From the NCBI RefSeq assembly GCF_031455095.1, contig NZ_JAVDSB010000002.1, positions 682,001 to 746,000 on the forward strand: a DNA stretch of 64,000 nt, in the 5' to 3' direction. The notes beneath the pieces were generated by a model, which had not been told where the DNA came from, did no database searches, and saw only the letters and a list, made by a program, of their open reading frames with translations. Source of the stretch: Paenibacillus_E qinlingensis_A (GTDB taxonomy: Bacteria > Bacillota > Bacilli > Paenibacillales > NBRC-103111). Made by a program: the position numbers and the translations under genes. Shown piece after piece: positions 16,142 through 25,800 of the stretch (position 1 is the stretch's first letter; every line of letters starts with the position of its first letter).

Positions 16142-17599
16142 TTAGACGTACGCACTTGGAAACATGATACGGAACAGTGTGCCTTCCGAACTGGTATTTA
16201 GGAGCACGATGGAGCCTCCTTGCGATTCCGTATATTTCTTAGCAAGTGATAGGCCAAGCCCCGTACCGCCGATTTCGCGTGATCGATTTCTATCGACCGT
16301 GTAGAACGGTTCAAAAATTTTGTGAGTGACATCTTCCGGAATCCCGATGCCTGTATCAGCAATCTCTATGATAACTTTTCCCTCGTCTAACGCCGTCTTC
16401 ACGAAAATACGCCCTTTGATTTTATTGTATTTGATGGCATTGTCCAGCAAATTCACTAGCACAATGGAGAGCTGTTCCTTATCAGCATCCACATAAGCCT
16501 CATATAGGTCGGTCTCCAGCGTAATGCCGAACTTATCCATTTTTCCTATTAAGCTATCCAGTACGGTTAGTATCTCTTGTCGCACCTCCAACTTCTCCCT
16601 ATGGAATTCGAATTCGTATTTCTCCAAAGCGGATAGTTGCAACACCTTTTCCACCATCTCATAAAGTCGCTGCGTATCGCCGAGAATGTTTATTTTCGCA
16701 GTGTCTAGCAGCGTCTCATCGTCGGGATACATATCCAGCAGATCAATATAGGATTTGATTGAAGTTAGAGGGGTTTTGAACTCATGCGTGACGTTGCCGA
16801 TAAACTCCTTCTGCTGCTGATCTAGCTGCGATAATTTACTCACAGCCAAAGCTAGCTTTTCACGCTCCTCATCCTTATCTTGCATCGTCTTCCTTATTTG
16901 CTGGCTCATTATGCTGATTCCTTCACTCAGCTCTCCTATTTCGTCTTTGCGTCTGAGTACGGTGGGTATGAGGTTACCTGAGCGAATCTGGTTTATCGTC
17001 CCATTCAACTTAATAATGCCAGTAGCGAACGAATTGAAGTAAAAATAGGCAAGAATGAAACTAATAATAAAAACGCTCGCGCCAATATATATAAACAATT
17101 GCTTGATCTGCTTGTAGAATGCAAGGTTATCTATTAAGGAATAATAAAATTGAATGACTCCCACCTGTACACTGCCTATGGTTAGGGGAACAAAATAATA
17201 GAATGATTCGCCCTCAACCAGATAGGCTGTTTTATTAAGCAGCGCTAGATCTAATGTCTGCCGAATACCGTCCGACATTGTGAGACCCGAATTCGTATTG
17301 AGAACGGTTCCCTCTGAATCGTACAGGACAACGACTAGTCCTGTGATCAGCTCAAGGTGTTTGGCGAAATCCCGGCCTTTTGAAGCTAGATAGGTTTGAG
17401 GAACCTTGTTAGACTCCCCCATGAGTGATTGGAGAAAATAAATATTCGCAGTTGCGGCTTGTTGGGAGAAATATTGTTCCAGCTCGACTTGCTGATTCTT
17501 CTTAATACCTTCAAGCACGAGCAGACTGAGGATGAAAACCGTAAGAAGCAGAAGGCAGACCAGAAAGATGCTGAATTTGAGCTTAATACTAATTCTCAC
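16142..17599 (-). CDS. Membrane sensor histidine kinase
   Basis: A 485-residue kinase. TM1 is at about 7-30, an extracytoplasmic sensor at about 30-155, and TM2 at about 160-185, followed by HAMP. The HisKA site is HEFKTPLTSI, and the ATPase boxes are NLLDNAIKYN, DTGIGIPED, FEPFYTVDR and GGTGLGLSLA, all intact. The GTG at 17599 is chosen because GGGAGG sits 5 bases upstream, inside the end of the response-regulator gene, which it overlaps by 11 bases; the pair is translationally coupled. The signal is unknown. Confidence 0.92.
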   Translation of the reverse strand: MRISIKLKFSIFLVCLLLLTVFILSLLVLEGIKKNQQVELEQYFSQQAATANIYFLQSLMGESNKVPQTYLASKGRDFAKHLELITGLVVVLYDSEGTVLNTNSGLTMSDGIRQTLDLALLNKTAYLVEGESFYYFVPLTIGSVQVGVIQFYYSLIDNLAFYKQIKQLFIYIGASVFIISFILAYFYFNSFATGIIKLNGTINQIRSGNLIPTVLRRKDEIGELSEGISIMSQQIRKTMQDKDEEREKLALAVSKLSQLDQQQKEFIGNVTHEFKTPLTSIKSYIDLLDMYPDDETLLDTAKINILGDTQRLYEMVEKVLQLSALEKYEFEFHREKLEVRQEILTVLDSLIGKMDKFGITLETDLYEAYVDADKEQLSIVLVNLLDNAIKYNKIKGRIFVKTALDEGKVIIEIADTGIGIPEDVTHKIFEPFYTVDRNRSREIGGTGLGLSLAKKYTESQGGSIVLLNTSSEGTLFRIMFPSAYV

Positions 17600-18287
17600 G
17601 ATATCCTCCCAAGGTTTTATAACCAACGCCATGGACGGTTTGTATCGTTCTGCCGCATTCTTCCCCTAGCTTCTTCCTCAGTCTCACCACATGAATATCA
17701 ACGGTTCGTGTACCGCCAAAATACGCCAGTCCCCAGACTCGATCAAGCAGCTGTTCTCGCGTGAATACCTGGGCTGGGTTAGACAGCAGCAACGTCAATA
17801 GATCGTATTCTTTCGGAGTCAATTCCAACTCTCTCGTACCGACGTAGGCCGTTCTCTTGTTAAGTTGCAGCACGATCTCCCCCAAAGAGATCTCGGTTGC
17901 TTCTTGTTTTTCCCCAGCAGCTTGCATCCTCCTGAGCAAAGACCTCAGCCGGGCAAGCAGCTCCCGCATGTCGAAGGGCTTGGTCATATAATCATCCGCA
18001 CCAAGTTCCAACCCTAATACTTTGTGAACGATATCTTCCTTAGCCGTCAGCATAATGACACCAATACTCCGGCCTCTATCTCCAAGTTTCTTCAGAATCT
18101 CATAGCCATCTATACCAGGAAGCATAACATCGAGGATTAAAGCGTCAGGCTTGAAAATAGGTAATCTCTCTAGGGCTGTGTCTCCACGATGAATGATCTC
18201 GACGAGATAGCCTTCTCTTTTCAAAGCATATGCGATGGCTTCAGCGATTTTCTTTTCATCTTCGATCACCATTATTTTATCGCTCAT
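17589..18287 (-). CDS. OmpR/PhoB-family response regulator
   Basis: A 232-residue regulator. The receiver has the acidic pocket near the N terminus (IEDEKK), the phosphorylated Asp in LILDVMLPG, Thr in MLTAKED and Lys in TKPFDMRELLARL. The C-terminal winged helix has LTPKEYDLLTLLLSNPAQVFTREQLL and TVDIHVVRLRKKLGE. GGGAG precedes the ATG. It is the first gene of a two-gene operon with the kinase. Confidence 0.95.
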   Translation of the reverse strand: MSDKIMVIEDEKKIAEAIAYALKREGYLVEIIHRGDTALERLPIFKPDALILDVMLPGIDGYEILKKLGDRGRSIGVIMLTAKEDIVHKVLGLELGADDYMTKPFDMRELLARLRSLLRRMQAAGEKQEATEISLGEIVLQLNKRTAYVGTRELELTPKEYDLLTLLLSNPAQVFTREQLLDRVWGLAYFGGTRTVDIHVVRLRKKLGEECGRTIQTVHGVGYKTLGGYREN

Positions 18288-18382
18288 GACAAACTCCCTT
18301 CATCCTTAAAGTGATACCAGCTATATGTCATCATATCATATTTGATTTTCGTTTATTTTGAAAAGAAAGACGATGTCCGAAG

Positions 18383-19609
18383 TCACCGCCTTTCGCTTTC
18401 CCCTTTCATCCGCAAGCGCTGGTGACGCAGGTACATGAAGTAAACGATCAAATATAACACGTACAAAATACCAGACAACAGAAACATTGTCGCATAGCTT
18501 GTCATTGATACAACTACCCCAAGCAGAATCGAACCAAAGCCAATCCCGATATCCAAAAAGTTGTAGTAGGTCGCTGAAGCAACACCACGACGTTCAGGCT
18601 GCACGAGGTTGATGACCCAAGCTTGCAAGGCTGGAAACATCGCGCCAAAGCCTGCCCCACTGAACACCCCTGCGAGTAAAAGCATCGCTAGTGAATCTGT
18701 AAAATACAACAGGACACAGCCAATTATGCATAAGATCGCCGTAGGGAATAGAACCCAGAAAGGTCCTTTCCGATCAAACAACGGTCCGCTCACGAACCGG
18801 ATCAATATCTCGCTGATGGCTACAACGAGGAAAAAGTAGCCGGTCTGCGTTATGCCTATTTCCTTGCTAAACAAAGTAACAAAGCTCAACAATCCGCCAA
18901 AGGAGAATCCCACAAATGAACCTAGGATAGAAGGTACTAGCACCTTTGGCTCAATAATTTCAGTCCAAGCAGGTTGTGATTTTCTCTGCTCCACTGAATG
19001 AATCTCTATAGAAGCCGCTGATTCAGAGGCAGCCTTCTCCTGAATACCTGCCTTTCTAACGAGTAAAGTCATTACCAAAGTAATCACTAGGATGATTACA
19101 CCAACTCCAAACAAACCGGCATAATTGTAATGTTCCAACAACCATAAGCCTAGTAAGGGTCCTAGCGAGAAAGAAACGGCATTGCCCATGGCAAAGTACC
19201 CCATCCCTTCCCCACGCCGCGCTGTAGGGATCACGTCGGATACAAGAGTGACATACAACGCGGTTGCAATTCCGAAGCCAAAACCATGGAAAACTCGAAG
19301 CACCAGCAAGGTAGAAATCGAATCAGTCGCATAATGGCTCGCCATCCCCGCAAGACTAATGGCCACGCCAATGAGGAGCAGTTTTCGCTTTCCTAATCTC
19401 TTCACTCCAAAACTAATTAGCAACCTTGACAGAACCGCCGAAAATGTAAAGATGCCAAGCATCATACCAATCTGTGACCCGCTTCCACCCCTCTCGTCAG
19501 CAAAGATCGGAAGTGTCGGCAACAACATCTCAATGGAGACAAATAAGAACAAATTAGAGAGCGCCAGTAGAATGAAATTTTTTTTCCAGAGCTTATCGAC
19601 CGTTCTCAT
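18383..19609 (-). CDS. MFS transporter (drug/metabolite efflux type)
   Basis: A 408-residue transporter with about 12 membrane helices. It contains the antiporter-type motif A remnants GVKRLGKRKLLLIG (loop 2-3) and DRKGPFWVLFP (loop 8-9), plus RVFHGFGFGIATALYVTLVSD, common in small-molecule exporters. The substrate is not deducible. The gene stands alone and has a CRP-type palindrome with a -10 box upstream (19653-19695), so it probably belongs to the CRP/FNR regulon described here. Confidence 0.88.
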   Translation of the reverse strand: MRTVDKLWKKNFILLALSNLFLFVSIEMLLPTLPIFADERGGSGSQIGMMLGIFTFSAVLSRLLISFGVKRLGKRKLLLIGVAISLAGMASHYATDSISTLLVLRVFHGFGFGIATALYVTLVSDVIPTARRGEGMGYFAMGNAVSFSLGPLLGLWLLEHYNYAGLFGVGVIILVITLVMTLLVRKAGIQEKAASESAASIEIHSVEQRKSQPAWTEIIEPKVLVPSILGSFVGFSFGGLLSFVTLFSKEIGITQTGYFFLVVAISEILIRFVSGPLFDRKGPFWVLFPTAILCIIGCVLLYFTDSLAMLLLAGVFSGAGFGAMFPALQAWVINLVQPERRGVASATYYNFLDIGIGFGSILLGVVVSMTSYATMFLLSGILYVLYLIVYFMYLRHQRLRMKGESERR

Positions 19610-19652
19610 TAATTATCATTCCAATCTGTATATATTACTTTCACGGATATTC

Positions 19653-19695
19653 ATACTATCAGGACTAATACGAATAACACTGTAACTTTGTCACA
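19653..19695 (-). promoter_or_regulatory. CRP/FNR-type site and -10 box of the MFS gene
   Basis: On the minus strand TGTGAC-AAA-GTTACA (19695-19681) is followed by TAGTAT (19658-19653), centre-to-centre 32.5 bp. The palindrome overlaps the -35 position and no good -35 box is visible, consistent with class II activation. Confidence 0.65.
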
Positions 19696-19827
19696 TAGCC
19701 TCTTTTCCAAAATAACCAAGAAGCATTTGTCAATTCCTATTAATGAAATGATCATACAGTGGAAAAGCTATGGCAGTGAACAAGATCATATCGCACCAAC
19801 CGTGATAGTCAAAGGCGTGAAGCGTTA

Positions 19828-19869
19828 TGTGACATAGTTACAGTTTTTTTGCATAACACATGATACTAT
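19828..19869 (+). promoter_or_regulatory. CRP/FNR-type site and -10 box of the MBL-fold gene
   Basis: TGTGAC-ATA-GTTACA (19828-19842) is followed by TACTAT (19864-19869), centre-to-centre 31.5 bp, upstream of the start at 19925. This is the only plus-strand member of the seven sites. Confidence 0.7.
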
Positions 19870-19924
19870 CGAAAAGTAAGTGTTGTAAACATATTAGCTA
19901 AATACGAGAGGAGCCATATTCCCA

Positions 19925-20668
19925 ATGAAAATAGTAAAACTTCCGTGGGCTAGCGTTAAAATTGAACATAATGACAGTCGTGTTGTCATTGATCCGTTTT
20001 ATAATTTCCCATCTGATCTCGGAACACCTGCAGGTACGTTGTATCCGTTGGATGATTTCGGTAAAACTGATGCTGTCTTACTAACTCACGTTCATCCGGA
20101 TCATTACGATCCAGAAGCAATCAAGCAATTCTACGGTGAGAACGTTCCAATTTACGTACCAATAGAAACCCTTGAGTATGTGAAAGGACATGGATTTACT
20201 TCAGTCGTTGGTGTTTCGTTAAATGAGGCGATAACGATTGGAGCATTTACAGTTAATCCGACCTTCTCAGTAGATGGTCTTGGAGATCCACAAATAGCAT
20301 GGGTAGTCTCTGCTGATGGCAAAAAAATCATTCATTGCGGGGATACACTGTGGCATGGTTTTTGGTGGAAAATCAAAACTGATCACGGACCCTTTGATGC
20401 AGCGTTCTTACCAGTTAATGGTCCAGTAGTCAATCTCCCCTTCATCCAGCCTGCAAGCATTGAACCTATTGTCATGACGCCTGAACAAGCGGTTTCAGCG
20501 GCCATGGCTTTGGAGGCAAAGTTGTTAGTTCCTATTCATTTTGATCTTGTGAATAATCCGCCATTCTATACACCTGCTAAGGATATAAGAAACCGCGTTA
20601 CACAAAGTGCACTTGAGAAAAACATTACGGTGAAGTGGTTAGAGACGAAGGAAACCTTGACTCTCTAG
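19925..20668 (+). CDS. Metallo-beta-lactamase-fold hydrolase (UlaG-like)
   Basis: A 247-residue cytoplasmic protein with the metal-binding motif THVHPDHYD near residue 59. Further ligands are in HCGDTLW and PIHFDL. It starts MKIVKLPWASVKIEHNDSRVVIDPF, the pattern of UlaG-like metal-dependent hydrolases. The substrate is unknown. AGGAG stands 10 bases before the ATG. It is divergent from the MFS gene, and each has its own CRP-type site. Confidence 0.85.
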   Translation: MKIVKLPWASVKIEHNDSRVVIDPFYNFPSDLGTPAGTLYPLDDFGKTDAVLLTHVHPDHYDPEAIKQFYGENVPIYVPIETLEYVKGHGFTSVVGVSLNEAITIGAFTVNPTFSVDGLGDPQIAWVVSADGKKIIHCGDTLWHGFWWKIKTDHGPFDAAFLPVNGPVVNLPFIQPASIEPIVMTPEQAVSAAMALEAKLLVPIHFDLVNNPPFYTPAKDIRNRVTQSALEKNITVKWLETKETLTL

Positions 20669-20690
20669 TTATTGTTCATATAATTAGTCA

Positions 20691-20735
20691 AAGAAAAGCA
20701 GCTCATCCTACGTTGTAGGAGAAGCTGCTTTTCTT
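20691..20735. terminator. Bidirectional terminator
   Basis: AAGAAAAGCAGCT pairs with AGCTGCTTTTCTT, with an extended TCCTAC/GTAGGA inner stem and T-rich flanks. It lies between the MBL-fold gene and the convergent Rrf2 gene. Confidence 0.88.
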
Positions 20736-20746
20736 ATTTGCTTTTA

Positions 20747-21181
20747 TTAGCAAACCTTGTTCCCTGACTTCAGACTATCCACAACGTCTTTGATAGTTAT
20801 ACCTTGTAAAACTTTTTCTAATGCCAATTGAGCCATATTAAAAATAGGTTCAATTGCTCCTTGCAAGCTCTTGCCAACTAAACAATCAGGATTAGGATTC
20901 TCATGAATACTAAAAAGTTCATTCTCATTTACAGCTTCAACTGCTTTATAAACATCAAATAAGGTAATTTCAGCTAAACTTCGGGATGGCGTGGCTCCAG
21001 CTATGCCAGGGTTTACCGTAACAAGTCCTGCTTTTTTTAGCATCCCCATAATTTTCCTAATAACTACGGGATTCGTATTCACACTATTTGCTATAAATTG
21101 TGAAGAATTGGTTCCTTCTTTGTTGATTTCAAGCAGCGATAAAATATGAATTCCCACAGAAAAACGACTACTGATGGACAT
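20747..21181 (-). CDS. Rrf2-family transcriptional regulator (YwnA-like)
   Basis: A 144-residue regulator starting MSISSRFSVGIHILSLL, a typical Rrf2 N terminus. The winged helix is at about 10-65 (SVNTNPVVIRKIMGMLKKAGLV). Only one cysteine is seen (NPDCLVG) instead of the three that hold a Fe-S cluster in IscR/NsrR, so it resembles the cluster-free YwnA/CymR subgroup. The open frame extends further upstream, but the ATG at 21181 fits the family length. It is divergent from the azoreductase gene and probably represses it through the repeats at 21331-21362. Confidence 0.88.
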   Translation of the reverse strand: MSISSRFSVGIHILSLLEINKEGTNSSQFIANSVNTNPVVIRKIMGMLKKAGLVTVNPGIAGATPSRSLAEITLFDVYKAVEAVNENELFSIHENPNPDCLVGKSLQGAIEPIFNMAQLALEKVLQGITIKDVVDSLKSGNKVC

Positions 21182-21301
21182 TTTCCTTACCATCTCCATT
21201 CTTTCTTGTATACAAGCTTCAACAATCGCCCGTAATTGCAACAGTTACAAGAGTATTCCCTTATTCTTATAATATGCAAAATTTTGGTCTTGTCTAGCGT
21301 A

Positions 21302-21362
21302 TTGACACGCGCTTTCCTGTAACGTATATTATTACATGTAACTAAATTAATTACAGGTAACT
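21302..21362 (+). promoter_or_regulatory. Azoreductase promoter with tandem operator repeats
   Basis: A near-consensus promoter, TTGACA (21302-21307), 17 bp, TATATT (21325-21330), is followed directly by two near-identical 13-mers, ATTACATGTAACT (21331-21343) and ATTACAGGTAACT (21350-21362). Their starts are 19 bp apart. They cover the expected transcription start, the right place for repression by the divergent Rrf2 protein. Confidence 0.72.
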
Positions 21363-21403
21363 TTTTTTTAAAAAAATACCTACAAGAAAAGGATGATCTA
21401 GTC

Positions 21404-22042
21404 ATGGCAAAAGTTTTGTATATTACTGCGAACCCGAATGATGCTTCACACTCATATAGTATGGCTGTAGGCAAAGAATTTATTGAATCGTACAAGGTCG
21501 TAAACCCTACTGATGAAATTATTGAAATTGATTTGTACGAACAGTACATTCCACTTCTTGATTCAGATGTCTTCAAGGGCTGGGGAAAGCTCAGCTCAGG
21601 GATTAACTTCGAACAGTTGTCGGAAAAAGAACAAACAAAAGTAAAACGTCTCGCTGAGCTTTCTGATCAATTTATCGTGGCAGACAAATATGTATTTGTC
21701 ACTCCTTTTTGGAACTTTTCCTACCCACCTATGATGAAAGCCTATCTGGATTCCGTCTCAGTCGCGGGAAAATCGTTTAAATATTCAGCAGAAGGTCAGC
21801 CAATCGGATTGCTCACGGATAAGAAGGCACTTCATATTCAAGCACGTGGGGGAAATTATTCGGATAGTCCTGCAGCAGAATTTGAAATGGGCCACCGACA
21901 TCTTCAAGTAATGATGAAATTCTTCGGCATCCCTTCTTTTGAAGGACTGTTCGTTGAAGGCCACAATAAAAACAAAGAAAAAGCTCAAGATATTAAAGAA
22001 AATGCGATAGCTCGTGCTAAGGATCTAGCTCACAATTTCTAA
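21404..22042 (+). CDS. azoR: FMN-dependent NADH-azoreductase
   Basis: A 212-residue flavodoxin-fold quinone/azo reductase. It starts MAKVLYITANPNDASHSYSMAVGKEFIESY, with the FMN phosphate loop at residues 9-18, and has the FMN-binding segments TPFWNFSYPPMMKAYLD and QARGGNY. Family enzymes detoxify quinones and azo compounds with NADH. AAAGGATG precedes the ATG. A strong core promoter and candidate operator lie upstream, and a terminator follows. Confidence 0.93.
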   Translation: MAKVLYITANPNDASHSYSMAVGKEFIESYKVVNPTDEIIEIDLYEQYIPLLDSDVFKGWGKLSSGINFEQLSEKEQTKVKRLAELSDQFIVADKYVFVTPFWNFSYPPMMKAYLDSVSVAGKSFKYSAEGQPIGLLTDKKALHIQARGGNYSDSPAAEFEMGHRHLQVMMKFFGIPSFEGLFVEGHNKNKEKAQDIKENAIARAKDLAHNF

Positions 22043-22128
22043 AGTGGTTGCAGCATACCAGGAGATCTCAATTAATCATGGGCTCGATGGTGAGCAATAA
22101 GGACTTGGATAGCAGCTAGAAACGATAT

Positions 22129-22171
22129 AACAAATAAAAACGTCGGACATAGTCCGGCGTTTTTATTTGTT
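22129..22171. terminator. Bidirectional terminator between azoR and the MarR gene
   Basis: AACAAATAAAAACG pairs with CGTTTTTATTTGTT around CGGAC/GTCCG. Poly-A and poly-T lie within the arms, giving a T tract in both directions. Confidence 0.9.
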
Positions 22172-22176
22172 ATTTA

Positions 22177-22629
22177 TCATTCTGACCGGCGTGCAATTTC
22201 ATTCGCTTTTTCCAGCAAATTTTTGAGTTGTTCTAACGATTGCATATATTTTTCGGCAGTCCCGCATATTTCAGCAAAAATTTCAACGGATACATGCTTC
22301 ATCTGTTCTTGCAGTATTGCCCCTTTTTCTGTTAAACCGATCTCGACTTTCCGTTCATCCTCAACAGAACGCTTACGAACAATGAGCTCCGCTTCCTGAA
22401 GCCTCTTCAGCAGCGGTGTCAACGTTCCAGAGTCTAATAGCAATCTATCTCCAAGCGCCGTCACGGTGCTCTCCCTTGTTTCCCAGAGCACAACCATAAC
22501 TAGATACTGCGGATAAGTAAGCCCGAATTTTTCCAGAGTAGGCCGATAAATGCGTGTTAACTCACGGGAAGTAGCATAGATCGTAAAACAGAGCATATCT
22601 TCGACCTTATATTCCTCTCTTTCCTTCAT
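22177..22629 (-). CDS. MarR-family regulator of the OhrR type
   Basis: A 150-residue regulator starting MKEREEYKVEDMLCFTIYATSRELTRIYRPTLEK-like. The single cysteine near residue 13 in LCFTIYA occupies the place of the peroxide-sensing Cys of OhrR. The wing region SVEDERKVEIGLTEKG is conserved. GGGGGG precedes the ATG at 22629; the longer open frame lacks a site. No ohr gene is in view. The azoreductase gene is the convergent neighbour, so a link to oxidative or electrophile stress is plausible but not shown. Confidence 0.88.
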   Translation of the reverse strand: MKEREEYKVEDMLCFTIYATSRELTRIYRPTLEKFGLTYPQYLVMVVLWETRESTVTALGDRLLLDSGTLTPLLKRLQEAELIVRKRSVEDERKVEIGLTEKGAILQEQMKHVSVEIFAEICGTAEKYMQSLEQLKNLLEKANEIARRSE

Positions 22630-22815
22630 CGTAATCCCCCCTGTTATTTTTGGATAAATAAATTGTAACTCATCTTTCTCATTTATCAAAATTAAATTTT
22701 TAACAATTGAATTAAACCTTTCTATTCGTAGAGATGGGGAAGCAACCATGCTTACATAAAAACAACCGACAAGAGAAATCTATCTCTTGTCGGTCATTTC
22801 CGTTATTCAATCCTA

Positions 22816-25800
22816 TTATTTATCCCCCGTTAGAAGACGCAGCTCAGAAATGGACCACCAATGCGAATCCGTTCCTGTTTGCACGATCTTCATAAACCGC
22901 GCTTTCTGCTGTTTGAAGACGGCGATAACTGTCGTCCCTTTTCCCTCGCCAGAAGCCACCGGGTTTCCCCAGTTCTCACCGTCGTTCGAGACGTACACTT
23001 CATAACCTCTCGCGTAATCATTGTGATTGCGTCCGCTTTCCATGATTACCTGATTAAAGGATTGTTCCTCTCCAAGCTCGAGTACGATATTATCACCGTT
23101 CTTCTGCTCGCTGCCTGTAGACCAACGTGTATCCGGGTTACCGTCAATCATCGCTTGCGTACTTTCACCGCCTGCAGTGGAGGAAGCTGTCGCGATCCAA
23201 TCATTAGGTTCCAGAGGTTTTTGTTTGCCAATTCCGTAATGATACACATTCAACTCAGCGATAGACCACCACTTGTCAGCCTCGCCAATTTGGACGATCT
23301 TCATGTAACGGGCATGCTGAATAGGGAATGTCATTAACAAGGTACCCGCTTCACCTTGACCCGTGGTTACCGCGGTCCCCCAATTCTCGCCATCATCAGA
23401 AACAAACAGCTGATATGCGCGAGTATAATCATTTGCGGAGTTTCCGGGATTCATAGAAATCATGTCAAAACTTTGTTTACTGCCCAAATCAATCTGCAGC
23501 CACTGGCCGTTCGTTTGGGGTTGCCCATTCGTCCAGAGCGAATTTCCATCCCCGTCCAGCATATTTTCTGCAACGTCATTGCCTTGCGTGGATGAAGCTG
23601 TTGCTACCCAGGCAGAGCGATCCAACGCACCGGTTTCAACGGTTGGCATTTCGGTTGCTTTTGCAAATTTTGCGACTTTGACTTCGGAGATAGACCACCA
23701 GCTGGCGTTGGCATCCGTAAGGACGATTTTCACAAACCGGGCTTTTTGCGCCGCTAGCGATGTCGCTAGGCTTGGTGAAGTTCCTTTCTCCGTGGCAACC
23801 GGCGCCCCCCACTCTTCTCCATCCTTGGATACATACACTTCATAAGCGTGAGCATAATCGTTCCAGTTGGTGCCTGAATTCAAAAATAGCGTATCAAAAT
23901 TCTGTTCCGTACCCAAATCGATTTGTAACCAATCACCTGCGGCCTGGGAACTGCCTGAGGACCAACGCGTCGATAAATCGTTGTCGGTCAAATTCTTCAG
24001 GGATTCTCCCACTTTGGAGGCTGTAATCGTCCACGCAGAACGATCTAAATACGCAATATCATTGGACGAATCTGGTTTTACTTTTACGGTATTTTTCATT
24101 GGATCAACGGATACCAGGGCATTAGCGTACACAGTTGCGGATCCCAGTGCTCCGTCTCGATTAAAGAAATGAATCGTTTTGTTACTTTCTGAAGGATTCC
24201 AGATTTGCGCTGTAAACACGCCGTCTTTTTCATACACAGTTACAGCTGGGTCATCCGCCCAAATTTTAGCGCTGCGATGGCCAAGCGATTCCATGCTGTG
24301 CACAAACCAGTAAGCATTAAATACCTCATTTTGCTGCATGTTTGACGTATTCCACTTGCTCAATACGGCTTTAGGATCACTAATTGATTGAAACGGCCAA
24401 ATAATGTGATACCAAGCCCGTTCTTGCCCGCCAATATCTTTAATTAAGTTGTTATACAGACCAGCAGCTTTTTCCGGCTGACGACCATAGTAGGTCATCC
24501 ATTCAGCAGGCGGCAGCCAGTGGATTCCATATACATACTCCGGATCCCCGTTGAAGAAAGTCGTAAAAGCTGTTGCCGTACCATAGACCTGACCTGCAGT
24601 GGCATGGTTGTATCCATCCACCCAATTGTCCCCATCATAGTTAAACCAATACTGCTCAGTCGCTTTTTCTTCCGTCGTAAATCCCCAAATCCCCGCATCT
24701 CGGTACATATCGTTACCAGTTACGAGTCCCCACATGTATTCTCCGACCCAGCCAAACAGTGATTCTCCGGCTGCTTCCTGATTGTTGCCGCTTCGGTTAT
24801 CAGCGTAACCTCCAGCCCAAGAATGACCTTCATAAGGATCAAAGTTCCGGAACCATGGGTACTGACTATCGGTTCTGGAAGGATTTGCGTAATCGCGGAT
24901 CAGCGTCTCCACCATGTCACCATAATCGTGAAGAAACGTTTTGTCGTAAGTAGCCAAAACCGCGGATGCAAAGATGTAATAGCCATATGTGAAATGGTGA
25001 TCTGTCAAACCTGTATTAAGACCAAAACCTGTATGATAGGCCATCAGTGAACCCCAATACTCGGAATAATGGAAATAATGCGAATGAAGTTCCTCTTCCG
25101 GCGAGTACGTGTACCAGTCGGTCAAAATAGTTTTAAGTAAGCCTAGATAATGATTTTTCCGGTCGGTATCGCCAAGCTGGTCGCTAATTAGCACCGCTAA
25201 AGATAGTGGATGAAGCTTTTTCCCCTGCCAGTACGGATCTGCAGCCATGAACCCATTCGCCATATCAGCATCTAATTGATCCAGGTAAGCAACGACCTGA
25301 GCTCTGGAGTAAGATGGATCATTAGGTTCCACAAATTGAGGAATCAAGCCATTGAAGCGGTCCGTTGTTGTAAACGTATTGCCTACATGAACCTTCAGCT
25401 TACCACGGATTGACGGATAACTAAGGTCGGTAAGTGGTTTGTCAGCTATTTTCCATTGGTGCGGAAATTGCGTCATGATCGTATCTTTCGATACATTCGG
25501 TCGTTTTAGTTCCGTAGAAGACGTATAGCTTGTCTTTACTAAAGAAGTTTTCTCATCAAAATGGTACTCAACTTTCGTGTCTGTAACAAAAGCATAGGCA
25601 TGCTGATAAAATAATCCAAGCTCCGACGCAGAAGGAAGCGCCGCTAAGGACATATAATTTTCATTTGAGCCAAGCTTAATTTTGATCGTATTACCAAGCT
25701 TCATGAAGGTTGTTCCTTCAGGTACAAAGATGCCGTAATTACGAACGAAGGTTTGCGGTGTTTGCGCTTTGTCTTGATTCGTCACTTGCAAGCCAATATG

